Below are positions 1 through 11,325 of a stretch of DNA of 64,000 bases, one piece after another; position 1 is the stretch's first letter; each line of letters starts with the position of its first letter. The notes below the pieces were generated by a model. That model was given only the letters and a program-made list of their open reading frames with translations. It made no database searches and was not told the origin of the DNA. The DNA is from an uncultured Spirochaetota bacterium (lineage in GTDB: Bacteria; Spirochaetota; Brachyspiria; Brachyspirales; Brachyspiraceae): positions 434,001 to 498,000 of the forward strand of contig CALXQJ010000002.1 of NCBI GenBank assembly GCA_944390575.1, in the 5' to 3' direction. The translations under genes and the position numbers were made by a program.

Positions 1-184
1 GATATTTTCTGGGGTTGAGCTTATTATTGGGGCTGCTGAGTTTAATATTAGACAAGAATATAAGGCTATTACTTTTTTTGAGGCTGATGGAATTATTCAA
101 AGTGAAAAGTATAGAGGTGAAGCTGTGATAGATACTAAGTATGATAATAAGCCTGTTGCTGAGTTTAAGGGGTATGAAAGTTAA
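1..184 (+). CDS. 3' end of an unidentified protein (partial)
   Basis: An open frame enters from the left edge and stops with TAA at 182-184, giving about 60 C-terminal residues ending in FKGYES. The tail is acidic and mixed, with no membrane segment and no motif I recognise. Its stop codon shares one base with the ATG of the next gene (TAATG), so the two are probably translated in series from one message. Family and function cannot be assigned from this fragment; the body of the gene lies outside the window. Confidence 0.7.
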   Translation, partial: IFSGVELIIGAAEFNIRQEYKAITFFEADGIIQSEKYRGEAVIDTKYDNKPVAEFKGYES

Positions 185-1152
185 TGAGTAATTTTTTTAA
201 GATAGATGAGTTTTATAAATGTGCTATTTCTTGTGCTATAGAGAATGATCCTCGAGGGATTGATATAGTAAATAGAGAACTTGATTATGTAAATAAAGAA
301 TATAATTCTATTTCTTCTGATAAAGAATTATTTGATAGAGATAGATTATTTAATCCTTATTCTGATAGTAGAATACTTAATATTGCAGAAGATAAAGAAA
401 TAAAAAAGATTTTCTGTGGTATTGATATGCAAACTCCTGAGCTTTTACTTGCTGATAGGCTTAATGAGCGTGGAGCTAATATAGATTTGGTTATTACTCA
501 TCATCCTAATGGTTATGCTTATGCTAAATTTTATGAAGTAATATCTATGCAAGCAGACAAGAATGCTATAAATGGTGTTGCTATAAATGTTTCTGAGAGT
601 TTAACTAATAAGAGACTTGCTGAAGTTGAGCGTTCTGTTTCATCATCAAATCATCATCGTGATGTAATGACGGCATCTTTGCTTAATATTAATTATATGT
701 GTATGCATACTTTAGCTGATAATTGTGTTGAAACTTTTTTGACTAATGAAATAAGAAAATTAAATCCTTATAGAGTTTCTGATATTGTAGATTTTCTTAA
801 TACTCTTGAGGAGTATAAACTTTCTGCTAAGGGTGGTAATCCTGTAAAGTTATTTAATGGTTCTTTAAAAAATAGAGCGGGTAAGGTTGTTGTTGATATG
901 ACTGGTGGGGCTTGTTTTGATTTGGCTTTTATTTCTGCTTTAGCTAATAGTGGGGTATCTACTCTTGTTGTTATGCATTTGAAGGACAATTTTATTGATG
1001 AGTGTAGGAAGTATAATATTAATGTTGTAGTTGCAGGGCATATGTCTTCTGATAGTTTGGGGCTTAATTTACTTTTTAAATATATTAAAGAGAAGAGTAA
1101 TAAGAGTTTTGATATTATACCTGCTTCTGGGTATATATTTGTAGATAGATAA
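184..1152 (+). CDS. NIF3-like (DUF34) metal-binding protein
   Basis: A 322-residue cytoplasmic protein resembling the NIF3/DUF34 family, a widespread group binding a dinuclear metal site whose biochemical role is unsettled. Visible family features are the VITHHP segment near residue 103, the histidine-containing MHTLADN stretch near residue 178 and the C-terminal GHMSSDSLGLN segment; these His, Asp and Glu residues would supply metal ligands. About 80 residues precede the first conserved block, so the N-terminus is longer than in short family members. The ATG overlaps the upstream stop by one base, suggesting translational coupling. It is followed convergently by recO after a 17-base gap. Assignment to the family is fairly secure; no specific reaction should be inferred. 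Confidence 0.75.
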   Translation: MSNFFKIDEFYKCAISCAIENDPRGIDIVNRELDYVNKEYNSISSDKELFDRDRLFNPYSDSRILNIAEDKEIKKIFCGIDMQTPELLLADRLNERGANIDLVITHHPNGYAYAKFYEVISMQADKNAINGVAINVSESLTNKRLAEVERSVSSSNHHRDVMTASLLNINYMCMHTLADNCVETFLTNEIRKLNPYRVSDIVDFLNTLEEYKLSAKGGNPVKLFNGSLKNRAGKVVVDMTGGACFDLAFISALANSGVSTLVVMHLKDNFIDECRKYNINVVVAGHMSSDSLGLNLLFKYIKEKSNKSFDIIPASGYIFVDR

Positions 1153-1169
1153 TATATAGCTTTTTTATA

Positions 1170-1952
1170 TTATACTGTTAATAATATTTCTTCTAATACT
1201 TTTAGACTTTTTATTTCTTTATGTATATGATTATTAATAGACTTTATCATAATATCTCTTACATTGTAAATTGAATTATTGTAGTATGATATTAAGTCTT
1301 TATTTTTTACTATATCTATTAATGGATTATATTTTATTATACGCATAAATTGTATGTCATCATTTGTTATTTTTATAAAGTATTTAGACATAACTTTGCA
1401 TCTTTCACAAATTAATCCCCCATCTATTATAGAATAATAATTTTCTTTTATATCTTGTTTTTCACACATTATACATCTATTAACCTCAGGCGATATACCT
1501 GCTATATGTAGAACTTTCATTTCAAAAGCTCTTAGTATAATGCTTATATATTTTATTGATAAATTCTGATTTTCTTTTTCATTTTCTATTAATGCATTTA
1601 ATACCTTTTCCATTAGAATGAAGTATCTATTATCAAAATCTTTTGCATTATGCATTAGCACTTCTCTTATATAAAATACCGCTAATGATGAGTATATAGA
1701 CTTTTCTAATATTTTATAATTATCTATAATAGATGTTTCTTTTAGTATTGATAGAGTATTTTCTTTTTTTTCATATATATTTATATTTAGCTTTGATATA
1801 GTTTCTAAGTCATATCCAAATGCTTTGCTATTTTTCTTTGATTGATGTGATATTGCTTGTATTATTGATTTATCTGTTAGAAGTGTGACTATTTGAGATG
1901 AAGTTTTATATTGATTTAATGCTAATACATAAGCTTGATAATTTTTTATCAA
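1170..1952 (-). CDS. recO: DNA repair protein RecO
   Basis: A 260-residue protein with the RecO layout: an N-terminal OB-fold region (YQAYVLALNQYKTSSQIVTL) and an alpha-helical C-terminal part carrying a zinc site, CIMC near residue 163 and CERC about 20 residues later. RecO works with RecR to load RecA onto SSB-coated gaps in the RecF recombination pathway. Length is typical. The start is TTG at 1952-1950, preceded by an AAGGA ribosome binding site about eight bases upstream; no ATG occurs nearby in frame. It lies just downstream of the ferredoxin gene on the same strand, but the ferredoxin terminator overlaps its leader, so it may depend on read-through or on a promoter I could not pick out. 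Confidence 0.88.
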   Translation of the reverse strand: MIKNYQAYVLALNQYKTSSQIVTLLTDKSIIQAISHQSKKNSKAFGYDLETISKLNINIYEKKENTLSILKETSIIDNYKILEKSIYSSLAVFYIREVLMHNAKDFDNRYFILMEKVLNALIENEKENQNLSIKYISIILRAFEMKVLHIAGISPEVNRCIMCEKQDIKENYYSIIDGGLICERCKVMSKYFIKITNDDIQFMRIIKYNPLIDIVKNKDLISYYNNSIYNVRDIMIKSINNHIHKEIKSLKVLEEILLTV

Positions 1953-1968
1953 AATAAAATCCTTAAAA

Positions 1969-2003
1969 TAAAAAAGGGTAGGCTACAATAATATAACCCA
2001 CCC
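1969..2003 (-). terminator. Rho-independent terminator of the ferredoxin gene
   Basis: On the reverse strand GGGTGGGTTA (2003-1994) pairs with TAGCCTACCC (1985-1976) over ten positions, two of them G-U, around an eight-base loop. A run of T (CTTTTTTATTTTAA) follows directly. It starts about 20 bases after the ferredoxin stop codon and ends just before recO. Confidence 0.82.
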
Positions 2004-2024
2004 ATTAATGCCAAACAGCTATTA

Positions 2025-2192
2025 TTAAGCTGGATGTATAGAGTTTGTAGGACAAACTGGCTCACAAGCTCCACAATCAGTACATTTTGCAGGATCTATC
2101 ACATAGATATCTCCCTCACTAATAGCATCGAATGCACATTCAGGTAGACATGAACCGCAAGCTATACAAGTATCTTCTATTACACGTGGCAT
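2025..2192 (-). CDS. 2[4Fe-4S] ferredoxin
   Basis: A 55-residue protein beginning MPRVIEDTCIACGSC. It carries two complete CxxCxxCxxxC iron-sulfur motifs, C9-C12-C15-C19 and C37-C40-C43-C47, each followed by a conserved proline or short helix, the classic clostridial bacterioferredoxin arrangement. It would carry electrons at low potential, for example for pyruvate:ferredoxin oxidoreductase or hydrogenase in an anaerobe; no partner is encoded next to it. A strong GGAGGG ribosome binding site sits five bases before the ATG, and the gene has its own promoter (2228-2255) and terminator (1969-2003), so it is monocistronic and probably highly expressed. Confidence 0.95.
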   Translation of the reverse strand: MPRVIEDTCIACGSCLPECAFDAISEGDIYVIDPAKCTDCGACEPVCPTNSIHPA

Positions 2193-2227
2193 ATTTTCCC
2201 TCCATAAAAAATTAAACTGTTGTCTAT

Positions 2228-2255
2228 ATTATAACATAATAGAATATGAATTCAA
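2228..2255 (-). promoter_or_regulatory. Sigma70-type promoter of the ferredoxin gene
   Basis: On the reverse strand TTGAAT (2255-2250) and a perfect TATAAT (2233-2228) are separated by 16 bases, about 35 bases before the ferredoxin ATG and its GGAGGG site. Confidence 0.7.
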
Positions 2256-2349
2256 TAGTCTTTTTTTATTAAAATATAATATCAATTTATGTGTTAATAT
2301 TTTGTTTTTATTGTATTGTATTATTTATATTTTTTTATATAATTATTGT

Positions 2350-3336
2350 ATGTTTTATATTTTAGAATTTACAGAAATAGAAAAAGAAGTTATATGGGGA
2401 GGTAATTCTTTAGCTTCTTTATATTCAAAACCATTTTCTAAAGATAAGGCAATAGGTGAAAGTTGGGAAGTTGCCGATTTAAAAGTAGAAAAAAGTATAA
2501 TAAAAAATGGGGAATATAAAGATAGAAGTTTATCATCTCTAATAGAAGAATTTGGTTTAGATTTGTTAGGGTCTAATTGTGAAACGTTTGTTCAAGAAAA
2601 GTATTTTCCTCTTCTCATTAAGCTTATAGATGCTAAAGATAAGCTTTCTATTCAGGTTCATCCAGATGAAGAGTATGCTCAAAAGAGACATAACAAACAT
2701 GGTAAAAGTGAAATGTGGTATGTTATGGAGGCTTCTGAGAAATCTAAGCTTCTTATTGGAATGAAGGAAGATGTTAGCAAATCTACTTTAGAAAAAGCTA
2801 TATCAAATAAAGAAAATATAGAGAATATGTTTAATTATTTTGATGTAAAAAAAGGAGATGCTTTTTATATACCTACTGGGTGTATACATGCTATTTTAGG
2901 TGATGTTGTTATAGCTGAAATTCAAACTCCAAGTGATGTTACTTATCGTCTTTATGATTGGAATAGAGTAGATAAAAATGGGAACTCTAGAGAGCTTCAT
3001 TTAGAAGATTCTTTTAATGTTATAAGAGATATTAATGCTTTTGATCTTAGAAGTAAGAGAGTAGAAAAAATAAAAGATAATAATATAACTGTAACAGAGA
3101 TATTTAGTAATGAGTTTTTTACTACAGAAGAGTATAATATTATAAATAATTATTCTTCTACTACTAATTGTGATTCATTTGAAATTATTATGGTTATGGA
3201 TGGTAATGGAAGTATTAAATCATCTGTAGAAAATAATATTATAGATTTATATAAAGGTAAAACTGTGTTCATACCTGCTAAACTTGGTAAGTATGATATA
3301 GAAGGTGATATTAAATATTTAAGAGTTACTGTATAA
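2350..3336 (+). CDS. manA: Mannose-6-phosphate isomerase, class I
   Basis: A cupin-fold zinc enzyme interconverting mannose-6-phosphate and fructose-6-phosphate. The type I signature is clear: KLIDAKDKLSIQVHPDEEYA with the metal-binding QVHPD, followed by KSEMWYV and later PTGCIHAILGDVVIAEIQTPSD. At 328 residues it matches the short Bacillus-type enzymes. The frame is open back to a TTG at 2302, but the 16 extra residues would be a hydrophobic run unlike the family; the ATG at 2350, giving MFYILEFTEIEKEVIWGG, fits the family N-terminus, although no good ribosome binding site precedes it. The MlaF-like gene follows after nine bases, suggesting a shared message. The enzyme would link mannose use, or mannose-containing glycan synthesis, to glycolysis. 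Confidence 0.9.
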   Translation: MFYILEFTEIEKEVIWGGNSLASLYSKPFSKDKAIGESWEVADLKVEKSIIKNGEYKDRSLSSLIEEFGLDLLGSNCETFVQEKYFPLLIKLIDAKDKLSIQVHPDEEYAQKRHNKHGKSEMWYVMEASEKSKLLIGMKEDVSKSTLEKAISNKENIENMFNYFDVKKGDAFYIPTGCIHAILGDVVIAEIQTPSDVTYRLYDWNRVDKNGNSRELHLEDSFNVIRDINAFDLRSKRVEKIKDNNITVTEIFSNEFFTTEEYNIINNYSSTTNCDSFEIIMVMDGNGSIKSSVENNIIDLYKGKTVFIPAKLGKYDIEGDIKYLRVTV

Positions 3337-3345
3337 GGTATTATA

Positions 3346-4122
3346 ATGCATATAATAGAATTACAGGATGTATATAAGACTTTTGGTACACAAAAAGTTT
3401 TGAATGGAGTTAATTTAAAAGTTAACAAAGGAGAGACTTTATCTGTTATCGGTAATTCTGGTTGTGGAAAAAGTGTACTTATTAAGCATTTAATAGGTTT
3501 ATTGCAACCTGATTCTGGTTCTATTGTTGTTGATGGTAAAGATATTAATAGAATAAGTTCTGACGAGCTTGCCGATGTTCGTAAAAAATTTGCTATGGTT
3601 TTTCAGGGCGCTGCTTTATTTGACTCTTTGAATGTTTATGAGAATGTTAGTTTTGGTCTTAGACGTATTAATAAAGATATGCCTGAGAGTAGAATTAAAG
3701 AAAAAGTTGCTGAAGTTTTGGATATGGTTGGTATGCCAAATACAGAACATAAGATGCCTTCAGATATTTCTGGTGGTATGAAAAAAAGAGTTGGACTTGC
3801 AAGGGCTATTGCTATGGATCCTGAAATACTGCTTTATGATGAACCTACTACTGGGCTTGATCCTGTTATGTCGAGGGTCATTGATGATTTGATAGTAAAG
3901 ATGCAAGAATTACTTAATGTTACTAGTATTGTTATTACTCATGATATGACTAGCGTTTTTAGAATGTCTGATAGGGTTGTTATGCTTTATAATGGTAAGA
4001 TAATAGAGGGTGGTTCTCCTGAAAATTTACATGAAGTGGATGAACCTCATTTGAAATTTTTCTTTACTAGTAGTATTGCTAAAAAAGGAGAAGATATAGA
4101 AAAACTTAGACCTGTTGATTAA
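3346..4122 (+). CDS. MlaF-like ABC transporter ATP-binding protein
   Basis: A 258-residue ABC ATPase of the Mkl/MlaF type, which powers phospholipid movement between the inner and outer membranes. Walker A is GNSGCGKS at residues 36-43, the signature is ISGGMKKRVGLARA, Walker B is ILLYDEPTTGLDP, and the H-loop is TSIVITHD. The SGGMKKR form of the signature and the closing region with FFTSSI resemble MlaF rather than amino-acid transporters. AAGG eight bases upstream supports the ATG. The next gene, 30 bases on, encodes the MCE-domain partner, which strengthens the assignment. No MlaE-type permease is present beside it, as it would be in the usual mlaFED order. Confidence 0.88.
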   Translation: MHIIELQDVYKTFGTQKVLNGVNLKVNKGETLSVIGNSGCGKSVLIKHLIGLLQPDSGSIVVDGKDINRISSDELADVRKKFAMVFQGAALFDSLNVYENVSFGLRRINKDMPESRIKEKVAEVLDMVGMPNTEHKMPSDISGGMKKRVGLARAIAMDPEILLYDEPTTGLDPVMSRVIDDLIVKMQELLNVTSIVITHDMTSVFRMSDRVVMLYNGKIIEGGSPENLHEVDEPHLKFFFTSSIAKKGEDIEKLRPVD

Positions 4123-4152
4123 TAAGTATTTTTATAAAAGGGATGTAAAATT

Positions 4153-4935
4153 ATGAAAAATAGAATAAAACTTGGGGTATTTTTTATTTTAACTTTAGTG
4201 CTATTTGTATTTGCTGTTACTGTTTTTGGGAAGTTCAAAGTTAAAGGTAATGGATATAGAATATTTGTTGATTACTCTTTTATTGGAGATTTAAATATTA
4301 ATGGTAAGGTAGCTTATAGAGGTGGTGGTATAAAGATAGGTTTTGTAGATGCTATTACTATTAATCCTGATGGAACTATAAGAGTTTCTTTATTTATTAC
4401 AGATAAAAATGTTATTCTTCCTGAAGGAACTCGTTTTTCTATAGCTACTGTTGGTTTGGGTCTTGGTGAAAAATATATTTTAGCATCTCCTCCTAATAAT
4501 ATAGCTTCTGGAGCTCCAAATATTACACCTAATAGTATTGTTAAGGGTGTTGAGCCTTTTACTTTAGAGAGTACTTTAGGATCTATTGGGAATGTTGGAA
4601 AGGATTTGAATCTATCTGATATAGGTGGGGCTATTACAAACTTTTCTGGAATTGTTTCTGTTATTAATGATATTATAAGTGATAATGAACTTGATATTAA
4701 TGATGTTATAGATGATCTTCATAGTACAGCTTCTAATATTAGCATTATAAGTACACATTTAGCAAATATAGTTCAAGATATAGATAATGGTAATGGTACT
4801 ATTGGAGTTGCACTTAGAGATGAAAGTGTAAAAACTAATATAGTGAGTATTATCTCTAACTTAACTATATTCAGTGCTAAGGTTAAGGATAATCCTTCTG
4901 TTTTATTATTTAGAGAGAGTAGAAATAGGAGATAA
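4153..4935 (+). CDS. MlaD-like MCE-domain lipid transport protein
   Basis: A 260-residue protein with one N-terminal membrane anchor (residues 7-26) followed by an MCE domain: DYSFIGDLNINGKVAYRGGGIKIGFVDAI, then VSLFITDKNVILPEGTRFSIATVGLGLGEKYI. The C-terminal hundred residues are predicted helical or coiled-coil, as in larger MCE proteins. MCE proteins form periplasmic hexamers that hold or shuttle lipids, powered by the MlaF-type ATPase encoded immediately upstream. AAGGGATG lies nine bases ahead of the ATG. It shows the cell to be diderm with lipid traffic to the outer membrane. The permease partner is absent from the window. Direction of transport cannot be told from sequence. Confidence 0.85.
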   Translation: MKNRIKLGVFFILTLVLFVFAVTVFGKFKVKGNGYRIFVDYSFIGDLNINGKVAYRGGGIKIGFVDAITINPDGTIRVSLFITDKNVILPEGTRFSIATVGLGLGEKYILASPPNNIASGAPNITPNSIVKGVEPFTLESTLGSIGNVGKDLNLSDIGGAITNFSGIVSVINDIISDNELDINDVIDDLHSTASNISIISTHLANIVQDIDNGNGTIGVALRDESVKTNIVSIISNLTIFSAKVKDNPSVLLFRESRNRR

Positions 4936-4959
4936 TTTATTTTTTAGAGGTTTTTATTT

Positions 4960-7250
<2,291 letters not shown>

Positions 7251-7311
7251 ATTTTAAGCATAATATAGCCGAAATATAATATGTTATAATATATTATATA
7301 TAGGTTTGTAT

Positions 7312-10125
7312 ATGTTATTTAGAATGAATGAGAGCTTGCTTAAAAAGAGTTTGAAGTATTATCTTTCTTTTAGCTTTTTATTAGTTTTTATTATTCCTGC
7401 TTTAGTATACACGGTATTGCTTAGAACTATATATCAGCAAGCCTCTTCTCTAACTATATACTCATATATTATAGTAGCTGTTATTACTATTATAGGAGCT
7501 ATTAGTGTATTTATAGACTGTGTCAAAGTAGAAAATGGGAAGTCTATTAGACTTGGTGTTATTTTCGTTCTTAAAGCTCTTTCTGCTTCTATACTTGTAA
7601 CCATTGTGGCATATCCTATTTATATTTTTGAAGGAACTATGACTGTTTTTGAAATCTTAAATATAAGATTGATAATGGTTATATTTCTTATGGCTATGAC
7701 TTCTTCTATGGCTGCTATGGTTTTTAATTTCTTTACCTATCCTCTTTATAAGAAATATGGTACTAGAGAATATAGTCTTCCTATGATATATAGTTTTTTA
7801 CCTATATCTTTGTCTACTGTTGTTTTTATTATAACTTTGATTAGTGGTATATATTATAGATCTGAACTTAAATTTTATGAAAGATATAGTATATCATATC
7901 AAAAAGATACAACTGCTGATTTTTCTAATCTTTTAAGAGATAAAATAGATTATTATGTAAATATAGTTGAAAACTTATCTGAGTTCTTACCTATTATAAG
8001 ACAAAGTTCTACTACTTTTGATAATTATTTAGAGAGTTTATCTAGCTATTTATTAAGTAGATATTCTAATGATAGAAATATTAAATCTTTTTCTATATAT
8101 GTAAATGATACAAAAAATAGATATATAGATATTGGAGATAAAACTATTAATAATATATATTTTGATTTACTTAGAGATGATAATGAATATTTCCTAACAG
8201 TATCTACAAATTATAATATAGCACCTTTTAGAGATAAAATTACAAGATTAAACTCTGCTACTAACTCTATTGTATATTTAGAAAGAAATGCTTCATCATT
8301 TTTTATTTATTATCCATTAATATATAATAACGTTAATGTTGGTTTTGTTTCTATGGAAGCTAACTCTGATATATATAATGAACTTCTTCAAAATGATAAG
8401 TATGGAAGAGATTTAAACATATTTTTAATAGATGATTCATATACTATTAATGCTTATAATAATCCTTCAGCATTAAGAAATATGCAGAGATTATTATCTG
8501 ATTATGGTGTTTCTGATATTATTAGAAATAATAATAACACTACTTATATTAATAATATTAATGATACTAAGATTATTAGAAATGATAGTGAGAATTTATT
8601 GTTTATTAAATATTTTATTTATGAAAACTTATATGTACTTACTTCTTGGAGTTATGTAGATCCATTAAATACTAATCAGTCTTTTAGAAGTACAGTAATA
8701 GGAACTTCTTTAACTATATACCTTGGACTTGCTATTTATTTAATAGTATTATTATTATTAATATTTACAAATAGAAAAACTATAGTTTCTATCAAAAATG
8801 TTGCCGAGTCGCTAAGTGAAAAAGATGGAGATCTTACTATTAGACTTCCTATTTCAAGTAATAGTGAGGCTGGAGAACTTGCTTGTTCTTTTAATATATT
8901 TTTAGATAAACTTCAAGATATTATTTTAAGTATTAAGAATAATGCTTATACATTGACAGGTAATATTAAAAACTTACGTTCATCTATTAATACAAGTATT
9001 TCTGATTTTGAAACTATGAATATAGAGTTTAAAAACGAAATAGATTATTCTAATAAAATAGCAGATTCTTCATCAAATGCAGCTAGAGTAAGTTTTATGC
9101 AGAGAACAAGAATAGCATCTGTTAATGAGATAATACTTTCTCTTTTGGATAATATTAATAATATTACAGACAAGATGAAAGATCAGTCGGAAGCTGTAAA
9201 CAAAACTACAAGCTCTGTTCAGGAAATGATGGCAAATATTGTAACAGTAAGTCATGGTTCTTCTAAGGCTAATAATTATGCTAAAACATTAAATGAAGAA
9301 GCTCGTGAAGGTTCTGATATTGGAGAGATGGTTGTAGATTCTATTCAAAGCATTAAAGAATATTCTAAACAGATTATTAATATAACTCAGGTTATTCAAA
9401 ATATTGCAGAGCAAACTAACTTACTTGCTATGAATGCTGCTATTGAGGCTGCTCATGCTGGTATACATGGTAAGGGATTTGCTGTTGTTGCTGATAAGAT
9501 TAGAAAACTTGCTGAAGATACTGGTGAAAACTCTAAGATTATTAATGATATTATCGAAGAAACTACTCAGGCTATAGATAATACTGTAGCACTTGCTTTT
9601 AGAAGTGCTTCTTCTTTGGATAAGATATTAGATGGTTCTAATACTTTAGCTGAGCTTATTTCTACAATATCTGATGCTAATGATGAGCTTGATGTTGGTA
9701 GAAGAGAAATTTTAAATAATATCTCTAACTTAAATAGTATTACTGAATATGTACAAGAACTTTCTATTAAACAAAAACAGATGAGTTCTACTGTTAGCAA
9801 TAATATATATGGTGTAGATAAATTGGCTGAGGATGTTGTGGAGGTTGTTAATAATACTGAAAGTAAGATTAAAACTCTTGTAGACTCTATAGAGAATGTT
9901 ACTTCTTTATCAAATACAAATATTAATAATATGGAGACTATGGATACTCGTATTAAAGAGTTGCAATATATATTCTTACAACTATATAAATTAGTAGTTT
10001 CTTTTAAAACAGAAAAAGTAATAGAAGATATTGATTCACCTACTGTTATTAAAAAAGAAAAAACTCCTTCTGTTAAAAAGAATAAATTTAAGTTTAAGTT
10101 TGGAAATAAAAAGAGTAATCAATAA
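7312..10125 (+). CDS. Methyl-accepting chemotaxis protein with multi-span N-terminus
   Basis: A 937-residue chemoreceptor. The N-terminus carries about five hydrophobic segments in the first 180 residues, then an extracytoplasmic sensing region of about 270 residues, a further membrane segment near residues 465-485, a HAMP linker, and a long signalling domain whose hairpin tip contains [20 protein letters not shown] near residue 700, where CheA and CheW dock. The C-terminus is basic ([16 protein letters not shown]) with no NWETF-type tether for CheR. I chose the ATG at 7312 because ATAGG lies seven bases ahead; a TTG six bases earlier is also in frame. The OmpA-like gene starts immediately after its stop codon. 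The ligand is unknown. Confidence 0.9.
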   Translation: MLFRMNESLLKKSLKYYLSFSFLLVFIIPALVYTVLLRTIYQQASSLTIYSYIIVAVITIIGAISVFIDCVKVENGKSIRLGVIFVLKALSASILVTIVAYPIYIFEGTMTVFEILNIRLIMVIFLMAMTSSMAAMVFNFFTYPLYKKYGTREYSLPMIYSFLPISLSTVVFIITLISGIYYRSELKFYERYSISYQKDTTADFSNLLRDKIDYYVNIVENLSEFLPIIRQSSTTFDNYLESLSSYLLSRYSNDRNIKSFSIYVNDTKNRYIDIGDKTINNIYFDLLRDDNEYFLTVSTNYNIAPFRDKITRLNSATNSIVYLERNASSFFIYYPLIYNNVNVGFVSMEANSDIYNELLQNDKYGRDLNIFLIDDSYTINAYNNPSALRNMQRLLSDYGVSDIIRNNNNTTYINNINDTKIIRNDSENLLFIKYFIYENLYVLTSWSYVDPLNTNQSFRSTVIGTSLTIYLGLAIYLIVLLLLIFTNRKTIVSIKNVAESLSEKDGDLTIRLPISSNSEAGELACSFNIFLDKLQDIILSIKNNAYTLTGNIKNLRSSINTSISDFETMNIEFKNEIDYSNKIADSSSNAARVSFMQRTRIASVNEIILSLLDNINNITDKMKDQSEAVNKTTSSVQEMMANIVTVSHGSSKANNYAKTLNEEAREGSDIGEMVVDSIQSIKEYSKQIINITQVIQNIAEQTNLLAMNAAIEAAHAGIHGKGFAVVADKIRKLAEDTGENSKIINDIIEETTQAIDNTVALAFRSASSLDKILDGSNTLAELISTISDANDELDVGRREILNNISNLNSITEYVQELSIKQKQMSSTVSNNIYGVDKLAEDVVEVVNNTESKIKTLVDSIENVTSLSNTNINNMETMDTRIKELQYIFLQLYKLVVSFKTEKVIEDIDSPTVIKKEKTPSVKKNKFKFKFGNKKSNQ

Positions 10126-11325
10126 ATGAAAAATATTTTACTTTTATTATTAAGTTGTAATATATTATTTTCTATTACTACTCATAATTTTTATTGGAAC
10201 CTTAAGCAGGGTCAAAGAATAGAGTCTGTAAAAACTGCAGATGTTGAGTATTATGAGAATGGTATTAGAAAAAAAGTATATCAAGAGAGAAATATTGTTG
10301 ACTTAACTGTTATTGGTATTACTTCTAAAGGTGGGTATAGAGTTTATGGCGTTTTTAAAATATTTAGAAAGGAAAACAGAGATTCTGTATTTAATTTAAT
10401 TGAAGAGTATACTACTGATTTTATTATACACACTAACGGTAAGTATGAAGTTCCATCACATTATTTTATGCCTAATGTTCGTCATATACCTACTTTTTTA
10501 GGTTCTGAAGTAAAAGTATCTGATACTTGGAACTCTGAATCTTTAGAGATTATTAAAGTTAATAATGCTCCTAATATTGTTATGTCACTTTTAGTTAATT
10601 ATTCTTTTGTTGGAGTTGTTACTAATAGTTTAGGAGTAAGTAATGCTATTATACAGTATACTACTATTACTGATAAAGACTTAGTTCAAGCAGGACTTAC
10701 AAAACAAACATTATATCCAGAAAGAATATATGGTTTTAATTATGGTACTTTGCTATGGGATATGGAAAAAAATATTCCAACAGCACAAGAAGAAAAATAC
10801 CAAATATTATTTGGATATGGAAAATCTTTAGCTTATAGTAGTTTACAATATAAAATGAATATATTAAGTTCATATAAAATATATGATAATATAAGTAAAG
10901 AAGAAGAAGAAAAAAATAAGGTATTATTAGCTAATGAATTGTCATTAGAAAATAATATAACAATAGATACAGTAGATGAAGGTATAGTTTTACGTCTTGG
11001 TGAAATATTATTTGATACAGATTCATATCAATTAAAAAGTGATTCTAAGGATACTATAGATACTATCATTGAATCTATAAAAAAAATATATCCAGATAGA
11101 GAGTTAATTATTAAAGGTCATACAGATAATACAGGAAGTTCAGAATATAATCAAAAATTATCACAGTCGAGAGCAAAAACAGTAGCTGATTATATACTAC
11201 CACAACTAAATCATGACAAAGTTTCATATATAGGTTTAGGCGATAAAGAACCAATAGATTCAAACTCTACATCTTTAGGTCGTCAAAGAAATAGAAGGGT
11301 AGATATAATCATTAAGCTTAGATAA
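10126..11325 (+). CDS. OmpA-family peptidoglycan-binding envelope protein
   Basis: A 399-residue exported protein with a C-terminal OmpA/MotB domain of about 110 residues: LGEILFDTDSYQLKSDS, IKGHTDNTGSSEYNQKLSQ and SRAKTVADYI, then GRQRNRRVDIII. The aspartate in GHTDN and the arginine in SRA are the residues that grip diaminopimelate in OmpA, so peptidoglycan binding is expected. The N-terminal 270 residues are a mostly beta-rich region I do not recognise. A signal peptide spans about the first 16 residues; a Cys at position 11 could alternatively be a lipobox cysteine, but that would be unusually close to the start. The ATG abuts the stop of the chemoreceptor with no gap, implying coupled translation. 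Its 3' end overlaps the convergent oxidoreductase by eight bases. Confidence 0.85.
   Translation: MKNILLLLLSCNILFSITTHNFYWNLKQGQRIESVKTADVEYYENGIRKKVYQERNIVDLTVIGITSKGGYRVYGVFKIFRKENRDSVFNLIEEYTTDFIIHTNGKYEVPSHYFMPNVRHIPTFLGSEVKVSDTWNSESLEIIKVNNAPNIVMSLLVNYSFVGVVTNSLGVSNAIIQYTTITDKDLVQAGLTKQTLYPERIYGFNYGTLLWDMEKNIPTAQEEKYQILFGYGKSLAYSSLQYKMNILSSYKIYDNISKEEEEKNKVLLANELSLENNITIDTVDEGIVLRLGEILFDTDSYQLKSDSKDTIDTIIESIKKIYPDRELIIKGHTDNTGSSEYNQKLSQSRAKTVADYILPQLNHDKVSYIGLGDKEPIDSNSTSLGRQRNRRVDIIIKLR

Noticed and set aside
2302-2349. Longer mannose-6-phosphate isomerase starting at TTG 2302
   Set aside because: The 16 extra residues are a hydrophobic AT-rich read-through unlike the family N-terminus.
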